From: Deltaproteobacteria bacterium | GTDB lineage: Bacteria > Myxococcota_A > UBA9160 > UBA4427 | Length of the DNA: 64,000 nt | NCBI GenBank assembly: GCA_002719955.1 | Contig: PBFW01000060.1 | Location: 1 to 64,000, forward strand | Direction of reading: 5' to 3' | Part shown: positions 38,596 to 47,152 of the stretch, piece by piece | How the letters are laid out: every line of letters starts with the position of its first letter | Position numbering within the stretch: the first letter of the stretch is position 1 | Notes under the pieces: generated by a model | Database searches by the model: none | Seen by the model: only the letters and a program-made list of their open reading frames with translations | What the model was told of the DNA's origin: nothing | Program-made: the position numbers and the translations under genes

Positions 38596-39864
38596 ATGGT
38601 TCGCGCGCATGTCTGCGTATTGGTGGGGTTGGGATTGATGCTATCAGCGGCATCTACAGCAGCACGGCAGTTGGAATTCTTCGTCGAGAATCGTCTCGTC
38701 GGAAGTGACAACGTGTCCGGGCGGGCACAGAACTCCGCCAGGAATCCTCGAGCGGATGGATTCTGGGAGATCGCTCCAAGAGTCACCGTCCGGGAAACGC
38801 TCGACGAACGCTCTTACGATATTCGCTACCAGCCCTCCTTCGAGAAATATTTCGCGGTGGATCAACTCTCCGGCTGGGACCACAACGCGGTGGCGCGCGC
38901 CGATTGGGCCCTCACCCCGACCGATCGTCTCGGCGTGGACGGAAGCTTCGCATCGAATCGACGTTTGCGGGAAGAATTCCTCGATCTAGGGATCGATCCC
39001 GATCCGGCTCTCGAGCCGACCGACAGACAACGAATCAGACGGAGCCGAGCGGCCCTCTACTACTCGCGTAGTTTCAACCAGAGGTTGTCCGCGCGGCTCG
39101 ATTATCGTTTCGACGACCTCGATTACAACCGACGCGATGTCAGCGATTCGCGATCCCAGACGGCTTCTCTCGGGATGGAGTATTCCCCGAATCAACGTAC
39201 TGCGGTGGGCGTCACCGGTTCGTTGAGGCATAGGAATTCGCGGGTCAATCAAACGCTCTCCAATGGCGTTGTGTTCCGGGAAGTACGGAACTCCTCCCGC
39301 ACGGTTGATGTGTCGTTCTCCCTCCGCCGCGAAATTGCGAAGACGCTGGATGTTTCGATTCAGGCGGGCCCCTCGATCATCGAGACCCAGCAAGACGTGG
39401 CCGCGCTGGTCGTCTTAGTCCCCCGCCCCCCCCCGAAATCACACTCGAACGATCTGTCATTCTTCGCCGCGGCCTCAATCCGCAAGACATTTCGTGACGC
39501 CGAGATGACATTGAGCTACTCGCGATTCGAATCCGGAGGCGGCGGGAGCGTGACGTCATCGATCTCCGACAGCGTCACGGGGAGCGCGATCTATCGAGTC
39601 GATCGATGGTGGGTTCTGCGGGCTTTCGCCTCATGGAGCCGTCAAAAACAATTCGCGGATGATGTCTCGGTAGGCGGCGATGAGGAGATCACTCGCTACA
39701 GAGTCGTCGGCTCTCTCACGCGCAAGTTCACACCCAGGCTCGCGTTGACCGGACGCGTGCAGTACCGCGTACAATCCCGGAAGGCCCCGGGTGACGACCC
39801 GGTGACCGAAACCCTCTCGGGTTGGATCGCCCTTCGATTCAGCTTCGATCCGATCGTTTTCTAG
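38596..39864 (+). CDS. outer-membrane beta-barrel protein of the EPS locus
   Basis: The 422 residues have a signal peptide (VCVLVGLGLMLSAASTAA). Many alternating hydrophobic/polar strands follow (for example LSARLDYRFDDLDYNRRD; AEMTLSYSRFES; RLALTGRVQYRVQS), and the protein ends in Phe (SFDPIVF), as outer-membrane proteins do. It matches the beta-barrel partner commonly found in exosortase/EPS loci, thought to be the outer-membrane pore. AGGGG lies about 7 bp before ATG. Confidence 0.85.
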   Translation: MVRAHVCVLVGLGLMLSAASTAARQLEFFVENRLVGSDNVSGRAQNSARNPRADGFWEIAPRVTVRETLDERSYDIRYQPSFEKYFAVDQLSGWDHNAVARADWALTPTDRLGVDGSFASNRRLREEFLDLGIDPDPALEPTDRQRIRRSRAALYYSRSFNQRLSARLDYRFDDLDYNRRDVSDSRSQTASLGMEYSPNQRTAVGVTGSLRHRNSRVNQTLSNGVVFREVRNSSRTVDVSFSLRREIAKTLDVSIQAGPSIIETQQDVAALVVLVPRPPPKSHSNDLSFFAAASIRKTFRDAEMTLSYSRFESGGGGSVTSSISDSVTGSAIYRVDRWWVLRAFASWSRQKQFADDVSVGGDEEITRYRVVGSLTRKFTPRLALTGRVQYRVQSRKAPGDDPVTETLSGWIALRFSFDPIVF

Positions 39865-39878
39865 AACCTAGTGGACCA

Positions 39879-41492
39879 ATGAATCTCGATCAAGGTAACC
39901 AAATAATCGATTTCTTCGGCATCGCGCGCCGACGGGGCAAGCTCGTCGCGATGGTTGCCGGGGGTATCATCCTCGTGACCTTCTGGGTCGTGATGGCGCT
40001 GCCCAATCTATACATGTCGTCCGCGATGCTTCTCGTGGAACCTCAGTCGGTCGACGAAGACCTCGTGAATGCGGGCGTGCGACAGAGTGATCTCAATGAG
40101 CGCCTCGGCCTGATGACGGCCGAGATCCTGAGTCGCTCTCGTCTCTCCAATATCATCACCGAAATGGACCTCTACCAGGACGAGAGTGAGGATCTGCAGC
40201 GTTCTGAGGTGGTGGACCTGATGCGCTCCTTCATCAGTGTCATACCGGTCCTCAGTGAACTCGAAGAAGGCCGGAGGAATCAGGAACTCAAATTCAACAC
40301 CTTCCGCATCATGTTTCAGCACGAGGACCGGAATATCGCCGCCGCTGTGGCGCAGAGGGTGGGCAACGATTTCATCAATGCCAACATCGATTCGCGAACC
40401 AACATTACCGCGAAGAGCCTCGACTTCATGCAGGACGAGATCGAATCGCTCAGCGGACAGCTCGCGGAGGTCGAAAAATTGATCGCGGAGGTGAAGGCCA
40501 GCAACGCGGGCCGCCTTCCGGAAGAATTTGACAGCAATCAGCGCATACTTCAGTTCGCGATGGGTGACCTACGCGACGCGCAGCGGATCCTGGCCGCAGC
40601 GCAGAGCGATTCGTCCTACTGGAATAATCAGGCGCTGACAGCCTCCAGCCTGAGTTCGCCCGGGGACACCACGAGTCCGGGACATCGTCTGCGGCTCTTG
40701 GAAATCGAGCGGGGAAGCTTTCTCGCCCGCGGCTACACGACGCGTCACCCGGATGTCGTTCAAGTCGAGGCCGAGATCGCTCTGCTCAGGAGTCAGCTGT
40801 TGAGCGATGCCGAGTCGGACGAGGCGCCGAAGTCGCTCGGTGAGCAGAATGCGAGATCTGAGCAGGGCAGAGCCGAGCTGCGCGCTGTCGCGGCGGGGGA
40901 GGATATCGAGCGCCTTCGGGAGACGATTGCCGGCCTCGAGGCCCGACTGGCTGGAACCGCCGCCGTTGCGGAGCAACTCGATGGTTTGAGTCGGCAATAC
41001 GATCATCTCTATCGGAGCTACCAGGACTTCAGCAATCGGCTCCAGCAAGCGGGAGTCCAGGCGGATCTCGAGCGTCGCCAGCTCGGTGAAAAATTTCGAA
41101 TCCTCGAGGTGGCGGAGCCGGCGCCGGAGCCGAGTTCTCCGAATAGGATTCTTCTCCTGACGCTCGGCGCCATCCTCGGCCTTGCAATCGGCGCGGGGAT
41201 CGGGCTGGCTTCCGAGGTGTCGGATTCCTCGTTGCATACCTCGGGCGAGTTGCAGACGGCGCTCGGGATACCGGTTCTCGTTTCGGTTCCGCGCATCATG
41301 CTCGAATCGGATCGCGCAGCGCGTACACGTCGAATCGTTCGGGAATCGCTGGCTGCGGTGGCCCTCGTCCTCTTCGTTCTGGTCGGAGGGATCGCGACCT
41401 ACATCATGGTGAACGGAGGCGGGGAAGCCGAGTCGACCGAGCTGGAATCGACGATCGAAGCGCGAACCGCCAGCGGCATCGGGCGCGGGTAG
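39879..41492 (+). CDS. EPS chain-length determinant (Wzz/PCP-type)
   Basis: The 537 residues have an N-terminal helix (LVAMVAGGIILVTFWVVMAL), then a Wzz-like periplasmic segment (SSAMLLVEPQSVDEDLV), long coiled-coil helices (about residues 160-400), and a second helix near 425-450 (ILLLTLGAILGLAIGAGIG). A third hydrophobic segment lies near the C-terminus. It controls polymer length and works with the tyrosine kinase encoded two genes later. The start ATG 39879 has only a modest ribosome binding site. Confidence 0.9.
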   Translation: MNLDQGNQIIDFFGIARRRGKLVAMVAGGIILVTFWVVMALPNLYMSSAMLLVEPQSVDEDLVNAGVRQSDLNERLGLMTAEILSRSRLSNIITEMDLYQDESEDLQRSEVVDLMRSFISVIPVLSELEEGRRNQELKFNTFRIMFQHEDRNIAAAVAQRVGNDFINANIDSRTNITAKSLDFMQDEIESLSGQLAEVEKLIAEVKASNAGRLPEEFDSNQRILQFAMGDLRDAQRILAAAQSDSSYWNNQALTASSLSSPGDTTSPGHRLRLLEIERGSFLARGYTTRHPDVVQVEAEIALLRSQLLSDAESDEAPKSLGEQNARSEQGRAELRAVAAGEDIERLRETIAGLEARLAGTAAVAEQLDGLSRQYDHLYRSYQDFSNRLQQAGVQADLERRQLGEKFRILEVAEPAPEPSSPNRILLLTLGAILGLAIGAGIGLASEVSDSSLHTSGELQTALGIPVLVSVPRIMLESDRAARTRRIVRESLAAVALVLFVLVGGIATYIMVNGGGEAESTELESTIEARTASGIGRG

Positions 41493-41507
41493 CGGAGGAG
41501 CCTGGCG

Positions 41508-42407
41508 ATGTATACCGAGTATTACGGGCTGGCTCGCTTGCCTTTCGAGATGACACCCGACCCCTCGTTCTTGTACCTGGGAGAGGCGCATCGCGAAGGG
41601 TTGGCGACGCTGGTCTATGCGGTCAATTCGGGCAAGGGTTTCGTCATGTTGACCGGCGAGGTCGGGACGGGCAAGACAACCCTCTTGCACGCGCTCCTCG
41701 GACAGCTCGACTCGACGACGAACTCGGCCTTCATCTTCAACCCTCGGCTCGATCCGATGGGTTTCTTCCGCATGCTCTTCGAAGAACTCGGGGTAGGGCC
41801 CGCATGTGAGACGAAGGCGGAATACCTGCTCGTGCTGAACCAGTATCTGATCGACAAGCTCGCGGCAGACGAACGCGTTATCCTGATCGTGGACGAGGCC
41901 CAGAATCTCTCGACAGAGATGCTGGAGGAGATCCGGCTCCTCTCGAATCTCGAAACCCCGACCTCCAAATTGATCCAGATCATGCTCGTGGGCCAGCCGG
42001 AGCTACAAGATCTCGTCGATCAGCCCGAGCTTCGGCAGCTGCGCCAACGGATCGCCCTGCGACATCATCTGCGACCCTTCAACGAAGCCGAACTCGGAGA
42101 ATACGTGGCCGGGCGTCTGTCCAAGGCCGGCTATACCGGTCGGGGGATTTTCAAGAAGAGGGCGATCAAGGAGATCTATCGGCTGACGGAGGGGACGCCG
42201 CGGCTCATCAATAATATCTGCGACGGAACATTGCTGCTCGGATATGCGCGGCAGATCAATAGCCTGGATTCGGACTCGGTTCGTGAAGTTGCGCACGATC
42301 TCGGGCTCGTCGCCAAGGATGAGATCGAGGGTGTGAACACGGGGTGGGGCGCACGAGATCCCGCGAAGCGGCGCCGTAGGCGTCGATTGTTTCGGTTTGG
42401 CCGCTAG
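41508..42407 (+). CDS. exosortase/EPS-locus AAA ATPase (ExeA-like)
   Basis: The 299 residues begin MYTEYYGLARLPFEMTPDP, the hallmark of the ExeA/GspA-like secretion ATPase subfamily found in PEP-CTERM loci. Walker A is LTGEVGTGKTTLLH, Walker B is VILIVDEAQNLS, and the AAA lid follows with LTEGTPRLINNICDG. Its exact job in EPS export is not known. GGAGGAG lies about 9 bp before ATG. The C-terminus is Arg-rich. Confidence 0.92.
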   Translation: MYTEYYGLARLPFEMTPDPSFLYLGEAHREGLATLVYAVNSGKGFVMLTGEVGTGKTTLLHALLGQLDSTTNSAFIFNPRLDPMGFFRMLFEELGVGPACETKAEYLLVLNQYLIDKLAADERVILIVDEAQNLSTEMLEEIRLLSNLETPTSKLIQIMLVGQPELQDLVDQPELRQLRQRIALRHHLRPFNEAELGEYVAGRLSKAGYTGRGIFKKRAIKEIYRLTEGTPRLINNICDGTLLLGYARQINSLDSDSVREVAHDLGLVAKDEIEGVNTGWGARDPAKRRRRRRLFRFGR

Positions 42408-42441
42408 GCGAATCGTTCGAGAGTTTTAGGGAGTAGAGAAG

Positions 42442-43287
42442 ATGCCCAAACATTATGAAGCGCTACAGCGTGCAGAGCAGGAGCGAAGACGAAAAGCCAC
42501 GGGCGCTGATGCGCCGGCGCCTGCCTCCGTTTCTTTCGAGGGTCCCGCTCGTCCCGTGACACGCGCGAAGGCGGGTGGACTCCTGTCTCGATTGTTTCGG
42601 GGTCGGAAGGGTGCCGGGCTCGAAGAGTCCAATGAGGGCAATAAACGCCGCATTGCACTGCTTCAGCCCGATTCTTTTGTGGCGGAGCAGTATCGGAGTC
42701 TGCGTGGTCGGATCGATGCCCTCGCAGCGCAACGGCCCCTCAAGACCCTCGCCGTTACGAGCGCGAATGCGGGTGAGGGCAAGTCGACTTGCGCGGTGAA
42801 CCTCGCCACGGTCAACGCGATGAGTGTCGGCCGGAGTGTGCTCCTGATCGATTGCGATCTGCGCCGCCCCAAGGTCCATTGGACCCTCGGGTTGCAGCCC
42901 CAGGTGGGCCTTGCTGAAATCCTCTCGAATCAAGCGACGCTCGACGAGGCGATCCAGAAATTGGATGGGGTGAATCTCGATGTTCTGCCGGTTCGCTCGG
43001 TGCCCCCGAACCCTTCGGAGCTGCTCGCCTCCCCGGAGATGAGGAAGCTCATCGAAGAGATTGCGGGGCGCTATGACCGAGTCGTTCTCGATACCCCCGC
43101 GTGCCTCGGTCTGCCCGACGCCAAGAGTATTTCCGAACTCTGTGACGGACTGGTGATGGTCGTTCGCGCCGATGTGACGCCACAGGAAGAAGTCCAGGCG
43201 GCGCTCGATATTCTCGATCGGCGACGTGTGGTGGGGCTGGTTCTGAATGGCTCGGAAGCCAGTCGGGAGCAATACGGATATTATTGA
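42442..43287 (+). CDS. BY-kinase: EPS-locus tyrosine autokinase (CpsD/CapB type)
   Basis: The 281-residue protein has Walker A (SANAGEGKSTCAVNLA), Walker A' (VLLIDCDLRRPKVH) and Walker B (YDRVVLDTPACLGLPD). The C-terminal tail ends REQYGYY, a small tyrosine cluster for autophosphorylation. It regulates polymerisation together with the chain-length protein. The first 70 residues are a variable, basic linker. GGGAG lies 8 bp upstream. Confidence 0.92.
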   Translation: MPKHYEALQRAEQERRRKATGADAPAPASVSFEGPARPVTRAKAGGLLSRLFRGRKGAGLEESNEGNKRRIALLQPDSFVAEQYRSLRGRIDALAAQRPLKTLAVTSANAGEGKSTCAVNLATVNAMSVGRSVLLIDCDLRRPKVHWTLGLQPQVGLAEILSNQATLDEAIQKLDGVNLDVLPVRSVPPNPSELLASPEMRKLIEEIAGRYDRVVLDTPACLGLPDAKSISELCDGLVMVVRADVTPQEEVQAALDILDRRRVVGLVLNGSEASREQYGYY

Positions 43288-43400
43288 GCGGCTACCTCCG
43301 TCCGTGGCCAACACCCCGGCCGCTGGCGAGCAGCGGATCCTGTGGGTGATATCGTCGCCGCGATCGACTTCCTGCATTTTACGTCTCTCGTTTCCATCAA

Positions 43401-44558
43401 GTGAGCCGAGTCATCGGAGTTGTATTGGATCCCATCTACGCCATCGCGATCGTCGTGGCCGCCGCCAGCACCGCCGCTGTTGCGACCCCGTTCGTCATGC
43501 GGTTGGCGTGCCGGATCGGAGCGGTCGATCGGCCAAACGAGCGCAAGGTCAGTCGCCGTGAGGGAATGCCGCTGCTCGGTGGGTTGGCGGTCGGGGCGGG
43601 ATGCGCCGCTGGGATCGCCGTCGGACTCCAACTCGTCGAGGAGCCCCAACTGGCGCGCGGGGTCGTCGGCTTCGCTGGAGGGGGCGCGCTGCTGGTCCTG
43701 GTCGGTGTCTGGGATGATCGCTTTCAGCTGAGGCCGGCCGTGAAGCTGATCTTTCAGCTCGCGGCGGCCGCGATCGCGATCAAGGCGGGATTCCAGGTGG
43801 ATCTCTTCAGCAATCCGATCACGCGAGAAACCCTACCGGTTCCGGCATGGATTCTGTGGCCGGTCTCGCTCCTCTGGATCGTTGGCGTGACGAACGCGAT
43901 GAATCTGATCGACGGGCTCGACGGGCTGTCATCGGGCATCGGTGCGATCATTGCCGGAACACTCACGGCCATCTGCTGGCAGGCGGATCAGTGGGTCGGG
44001 GTCGTGATTGGGCTCGCACTCTTCGGAGCGCTATTTGGCTATCTCCCCTTCAATTTCCCACCGGCGCGGATCTTCCTGGGTGATACCGGCGCTCTTCTGA
44101 TCGGCTTCACCCTCTCACTTCTCGCGCTCGAGGGATATCGAAAAACGGCACTGCTCGCCTTCATCGTTCCCCTCATCGCCCTGGCGGTTCCGCTGCTCGA
44201 CACGACGCTTTCGATCGTTCGGCGACTGCGCAGCGGGCGGGGGGTCTTTGCGCCCGATCGGTTGCATATGCACCATCGGCTTCTCGAGCGAGAGGGTTCG
44301 CACAGGAGTGCCGTGCTGATGCTCTACTTCCTGACGAGCTGTTTCTGCATGATCGCGGTGTCCTTCTCTCAGCTCGATGGCTGGGTTGCTCTTCTCTACC
44401 TCGCTGCTGTCATCGGCGTGACGATTCGCTTGCTTCGGAATCTCGATGCTTTCTCACTCGATGCTCTTTCGGTTTCGACGGCGGACCGCAGATCTTGCGA
44501 CGAGCGTGAGGAGGAGGCATCGCCGCGGCCCGGAGAACCCGGTGGGGAGCAGTCGTGA
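43401..44558 (+). CDS. WecA/MraY-family polyprenyl-phosphate sugar-1-phosphate transferase
   Basis: The 385 residues form about ten membrane helices. Catalytic motifs: VGVWDDRFQLRP (DDxxD-like), NAMNLIDGLDGLSSG, IFLGDTGALLIGF and the His motif DRLHMHHRLLE. It starts EPS synthesis by moving a HexNAc-1-phosphate onto undecaprenyl phosphate. The start GTG 43401 lacks a clear ribosome binding site, so it is uncertain. wecB in the divergent unit and ugd downstream supply sugar precursors. Confidence 0.9.
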   Translation: MSRVIGVVLDPIYAIAIVVAAASTAAVATPFVMRLACRIGAVDRPNERKVSRREGMPLLGGLAVGAGCAAGIAVGLQLVEEPQLARGVVGFAGGGALLVLVGVWDDRFQLRPAVKLIFQLAAAAIAIKAGFQVDLFSNPITRETLPVPAWILWPVSLLWIVGVTNAMNLIDGLDGLSSGIGAIIAGTLTAICWQADQWVGVVIGLALFGALFGYLPFNFPPARIFLGDTGALLIGFTLSLLALEGYRKTALLAFIVPLIALAVPLLDTTLSIVRRLRSGRGVFAPDRLHMHHRLLEREGSHRSAVLMLYFLTSCFCMIAVSFSQLDGWVALLYLAAVIGVTIRLLRNLDAFSLDALSVSTADRRSCDEREEEASPRPGEPGGEQS

Positions 44559-44652
44559 GCCGGGGGTGGGGCTTTGCGAGTGGGCGCCAGGGGGGCACTG
44601 GCCCTTCCGAACGGGGCGCGAGCGATGGACGCGGTGAATCGAGGGGAAGCCG

Positions 44653-45969
44653 ATGAATATTGCGGTGATCGGAACGGGATATGTCGGTCTGGTGACGGGC
44701 GCGTGCTTTTCAGAGTTCGGTGTCCACGTCACCTGCGTCGACCAGGACGAGGTGAAGATCGAAGGCCTCGAGCGCGGAGAGATTCCAATCTACGAGCCCG
44801 GACTCGACGAGATCGTGGCCCGCAATGTCCGGGGGGAGCGCCTTTCGTTCACGATCGATTCCGCTGAGGCGATCGATCGAGCGCTCGTGATCTTCATCGC
44901 GGTGGGTACACCCGCTTCGGCCGATGGGGGTACCGATCTTCGATTCGTCGAGTCGGTGTCCAGAGAGATCGGGCGACAGATCGAGAGCTACAAGGTCATC
45001 GTCACCAAGAGCACGGTCCCGGTGGGCACCTCGGATCGCGTACGCGCCTGTATCCAGGAGGAACTCGACGCGCGCGGTATGGAGATTCGCTTCAGCGTCG
45101 CGTCAAATCCCGAATTTCTCCGGGAGGGGGCGGCGATCGGAGATTTCATGCGTCCGGATCGAGTCGTCATCGGCACCGAGAATAATGATGATCAGGCCCT
45201 CGCGATCATGAAGGACCTCTACCGCCCGCTCTATCTGAACGAGACGCCCTTCGTGGAAACGAATGTGCACACCGCTGAGCTCTCCAAATACGCGGCGAAT
45301 GCATTTCTTGCGACGAAGATCTCGTTCATCAACGAGTTGTCTGTGTTATGTGAGTCGGTGGGGGGGGATGTCCAGGCGATCGCCCGGGTGATGGGGCTTG
45401 ACCGCCGGATCGGCAAGAAATTCCTGCATGCGGGGCCGGGTTTCGGCGGCTCCTGTTTTCCGAAGGATACGCAGTCCGCCGCCCATTTCGCGCGAGAACT
45501 CGGACACGAATTGACGATCGTCGAGGCCACGATCCAGGTCAACGCGCGCCAACGCCTTCGCATGATCGACAAGGTCGTCAGCGCCCTCGACGGCGAGGTC
45601 GAGGGGAAGACCGTCGCGGTGCTCGGTCTCTCGTTCAAGCCGGAAACCGATGATATTCGCGAAGCGCCGGCCCTCGAGATCATTCGCGGTCTCCAGGCGC
45701 GGGGCGCGAAGATCCAGGCCTACGATCCCGCGGCGATGGCCGCGGCGGGTGAGGCCGCACCCGGCATCGTTCTCTGCAAGGACGTCTACGAGGCGTTGAC
45801 CGGTGCGGACGTGATGACCATCGTGACGGAGTGGAACGAGTTCCGGATGCTCGATTTGGCGCGGGCCAGGGAATTGATGTTGGAGCCGCGCATGGTCGAT
45901 ATGCGCAATATCTATGATGCTGAACGGGTCGCCGCTGAGGGTTTCCACTACGTCGGGGTCGGGCGCTGA
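44653..45969 (+). CDS. ugd: UDP-glucose 6-dehydrogenase
   Basis: The 438 residues have the Rossmann start MNIAVIGTGYVGLVTGACF, VTKSTVPVGTSDRV, SNPEFLREGAAIGDF, and the catalytic cysteine in GPGFGGSCFPKDT. The C-terminal domain has VLGLSFKPETDDIREAPAL. It oxidises UDP-glucose to UDP-glucuronate, suggesting that the polymer contains uronic acid. GAGGGG lies upstream of ATG. It is the last gene of the rightward EPS unit before the Crp-type regulator. Confidence 0.95.
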   Translation: MNIAVIGTGYVGLVTGACFSEFGVHVTCVDQDEVKIEGLERGEIPIYEPGLDEIVARNVRGERLSFTIDSAEAIDRALVIFIAVGTPASADGGTDLRFVESVSREIGRQIESYKVIVTKSTVPVGTSDRVRACIQEELDARGMEIRFSVASNPEFLREGAAIGDFMRPDRVVIGTENNDDQALAIMKDLYRPLYLNETPFVETNVHTAELSKYAANAFLATKISFINELSVLCESVGGDVQAIARVMGLDRRIGKKFLHAGPGFGGSCFPKDTQSAAHFARELGHELTIVEATIQVNARQRLRMIDKVVSALDGEVEGKTVAVLGLSFKPETDDIREAPALEIIRGLQARGAKIQAYDPAAMAAAGEAAPGIVLCKDVYEALTGADVMTIVTEWNEFRMLDLARARELMLEPRMVDMRNIYDAERVAAEGFHYVGVGR

Positions 45970-46041
45970 TCCCGATTTCCGGGCCCATTTAGCGGACCGT
46001 CCCATGATTCGTAGCCAGAATACGTCGCTCGGCAGCGGAAA

Positions 46042-46057
46042 TGTGATATTGGTCACT
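46042..46057 (+). promoter_or_regulatory. CRP-type operator ahead of the Crp-family gene
   Basis: TGTGATATTGGTCACT matches the CRP consensus TGTGA-N6-TCACA in 9 of 10 defined positions. The Crp-family protein encoded just downstream has the recognition helix SRETVTR, with Arg, Glu and Arg placed as in E. coli CRP, which contacts TGTGA. An autoregulatory site is therefore likely. Confidence 0.6.
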
Positions 46058-46058
46058 A

Positions 46059-46080
46059 AGTTGAGACGCAGTTGAGACGA
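46059..46080 (+). repeat. 11-bp tandem direct repeat
   Basis: AGTTGAGACGC (46059-46069) is followed directly by AGTTGAGACGA (46070-46080), immediately after the CRP-type operator. It may be part of the promoter or leader, or a second operator. Confidence 0.5.
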
Positions 46081-46170
46081 ACGATCCCGGGTATGCCGAC
46101 CACACAGCAGGGTTCGGGCGGCTTTGTGGAAGTCGAGAACGGTTCCGGTGCGGCGAATGAGGTCCGAGAT

Positions 46171-46851
46171 ATGCGTACGACCGGTTTGATTCGTAAGGAC
46201 GTCCTGGATTCCCTTCGTGTGATTCCGCTCTTCGGGCGGGTCGGCGAGAGTGATCTGGAAGAACTCGCGACGCATCTGATCGAGCGACGCTTTCCGAAAA
46301 ACGCCACCGTCGTCGAAGAGGGGCTCCCCGGCGATTATATGTACGTGATCCGCAAGGGTCGGGCGAAGGTGATCAAGGCCTCAGAAGACGGCCGCGAGAA
46401 GATCATGAATTTTCTCGAGGCGGGATCATTCTTTGGCGATATGGCGCTTCTCGGTGACGAGATGCGTTCCGCCAGCGTGAAGACGCTCGAGGAGTCGGTC
46501 CTGCTCGCGCTCTCCCGTCGCGACTTCATCGATCTGCTCCGCCAGAGCCCCGACCTGGCGCTCTCGGTGATCGAGGAGTTGGCGAATCGGCTGCGCGAGA
46601 CCAACGAGCAGGCGCGATCCCTGTCTTTCCAGGGGGTCGAGGAGCGGACCCGGAATCTCTTCGAACGAATCGCGCGGGAGGACGAGGCGGGGAGCGGACA
46701 GATGATGACGCCCGCGCTCACCCACCAGCAGATCGCCGACATGATCGGGACATCTCGAGAGACCGTGACGCGCGCGATCAAGCAGCTCAAGGAATCCGGC
46801 TGGTTGGCCCAGGAAGGCAAGCGCTACGTGACGCCTTCCCGCACGCAGTAG
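46171..46851 (+). CDS. Crp/Fnr-family transcription regulator
   Basis: The 226 residues (from ATG 46171, GAGG 9 bp upstream) have a cyclic-nucleotide-binding fold (LRVIPLFGRVGESDLEEL; ILEGLP-type turn EEGLPGDYMYVIRKG; FLEAGSFFGDMALLGDEMR), a dimer helix, and a Crp HTH (LTHQQIADMIGTSRETVTR). The DNA-reading Arg/Glu/Arg match CRP. No Fnr-type cysteine cluster is seen. ATG 46093 or TTG 46072 in frame would add a polar leader. It is followed by a strong terminator. It probably controls EPS genes and itself. Confidence 0.9.
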   Translation: MRTTGLIRKDVLDSLRVIPLFGRVGESDLEELATHLIERRFPKNATVVEEGLPGDYMYVIRKGRAKVIKASEDGREKIMNFLEAGSFFGDMALLGDEMRSASVKTLEESVLLALSRRDFIDLLRQSPDLALSVIEELANRLRETNEQARSLSFQGVEERTRNLFERIAREDEAGSGQMMTPALTHQQIADMIGTSRETVTRAIKQLKESGWLAQEGKRYVTPSRTQ

Positions 46852-46876
46852 CCGGCGTCTCCGATTCCGGCGAGCA

Positions 46877-46932
46877 GCCGGCTCCCTGCCGTCGCCCTGC
46901 GCTCTGCTGCGGGGGCCGGCCTTTCTGTTTTC
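46877..46932 (+). terminator. Rho-independent terminator
   Basis: GCCGGCTCCC (46877-46886) pairs with GGGGGCCGGC (46911-46920), a 10-bp stem with one T-G pair, around a 24-base loop. It is followed directly by CTTTCTGTTTTC. It ends the Crp-family transcript, 25 bp after its stop. Confidence 0.7.
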
Positions 46933-47152
46933 GCATCCCACCCGTATGAGCGAGGTTCTCGCCTCGCTCTGAAGCGGCTCTGATGCGAAAGTCGAGGCAC
47001 CGTCTCGCCGATTGAATGCTGATGCGTTCAGGTGGACTTGAACGCCGGCCGAGGCTTGTCTGTGGCGTCGTATCTGGGGATGACGCACTCTCTTGGCACT
47101 CGATCTTCCCCCCCCGGCTCCAGGCACCTCGCGAAATGAAAAAGGATTCAGT
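46933..47152 (+). other. leader region of the TPR lipoprotein gene
   Basis: The 220 bp hold no gene. GAGCGAGG (46948-46955) and CCTCGCTC (46962-46969) form a perfect 8-bp hairpin with a 6-base loop. CTTGGCAC at 47093-47100 looks like a sigma54 -24 box, but the expected -12 GC is replaced by TC. No clear sigma70 promoter is seen. Confidence 0.35.

Noticed and set aside
47093-47100. Sigma54 promoter of the TPR lipoprotein gene
   Set aside because: The -24 part TTGGCAC is good, but the -12 GC is replaced by TC, so it is kept only as a weak hint.
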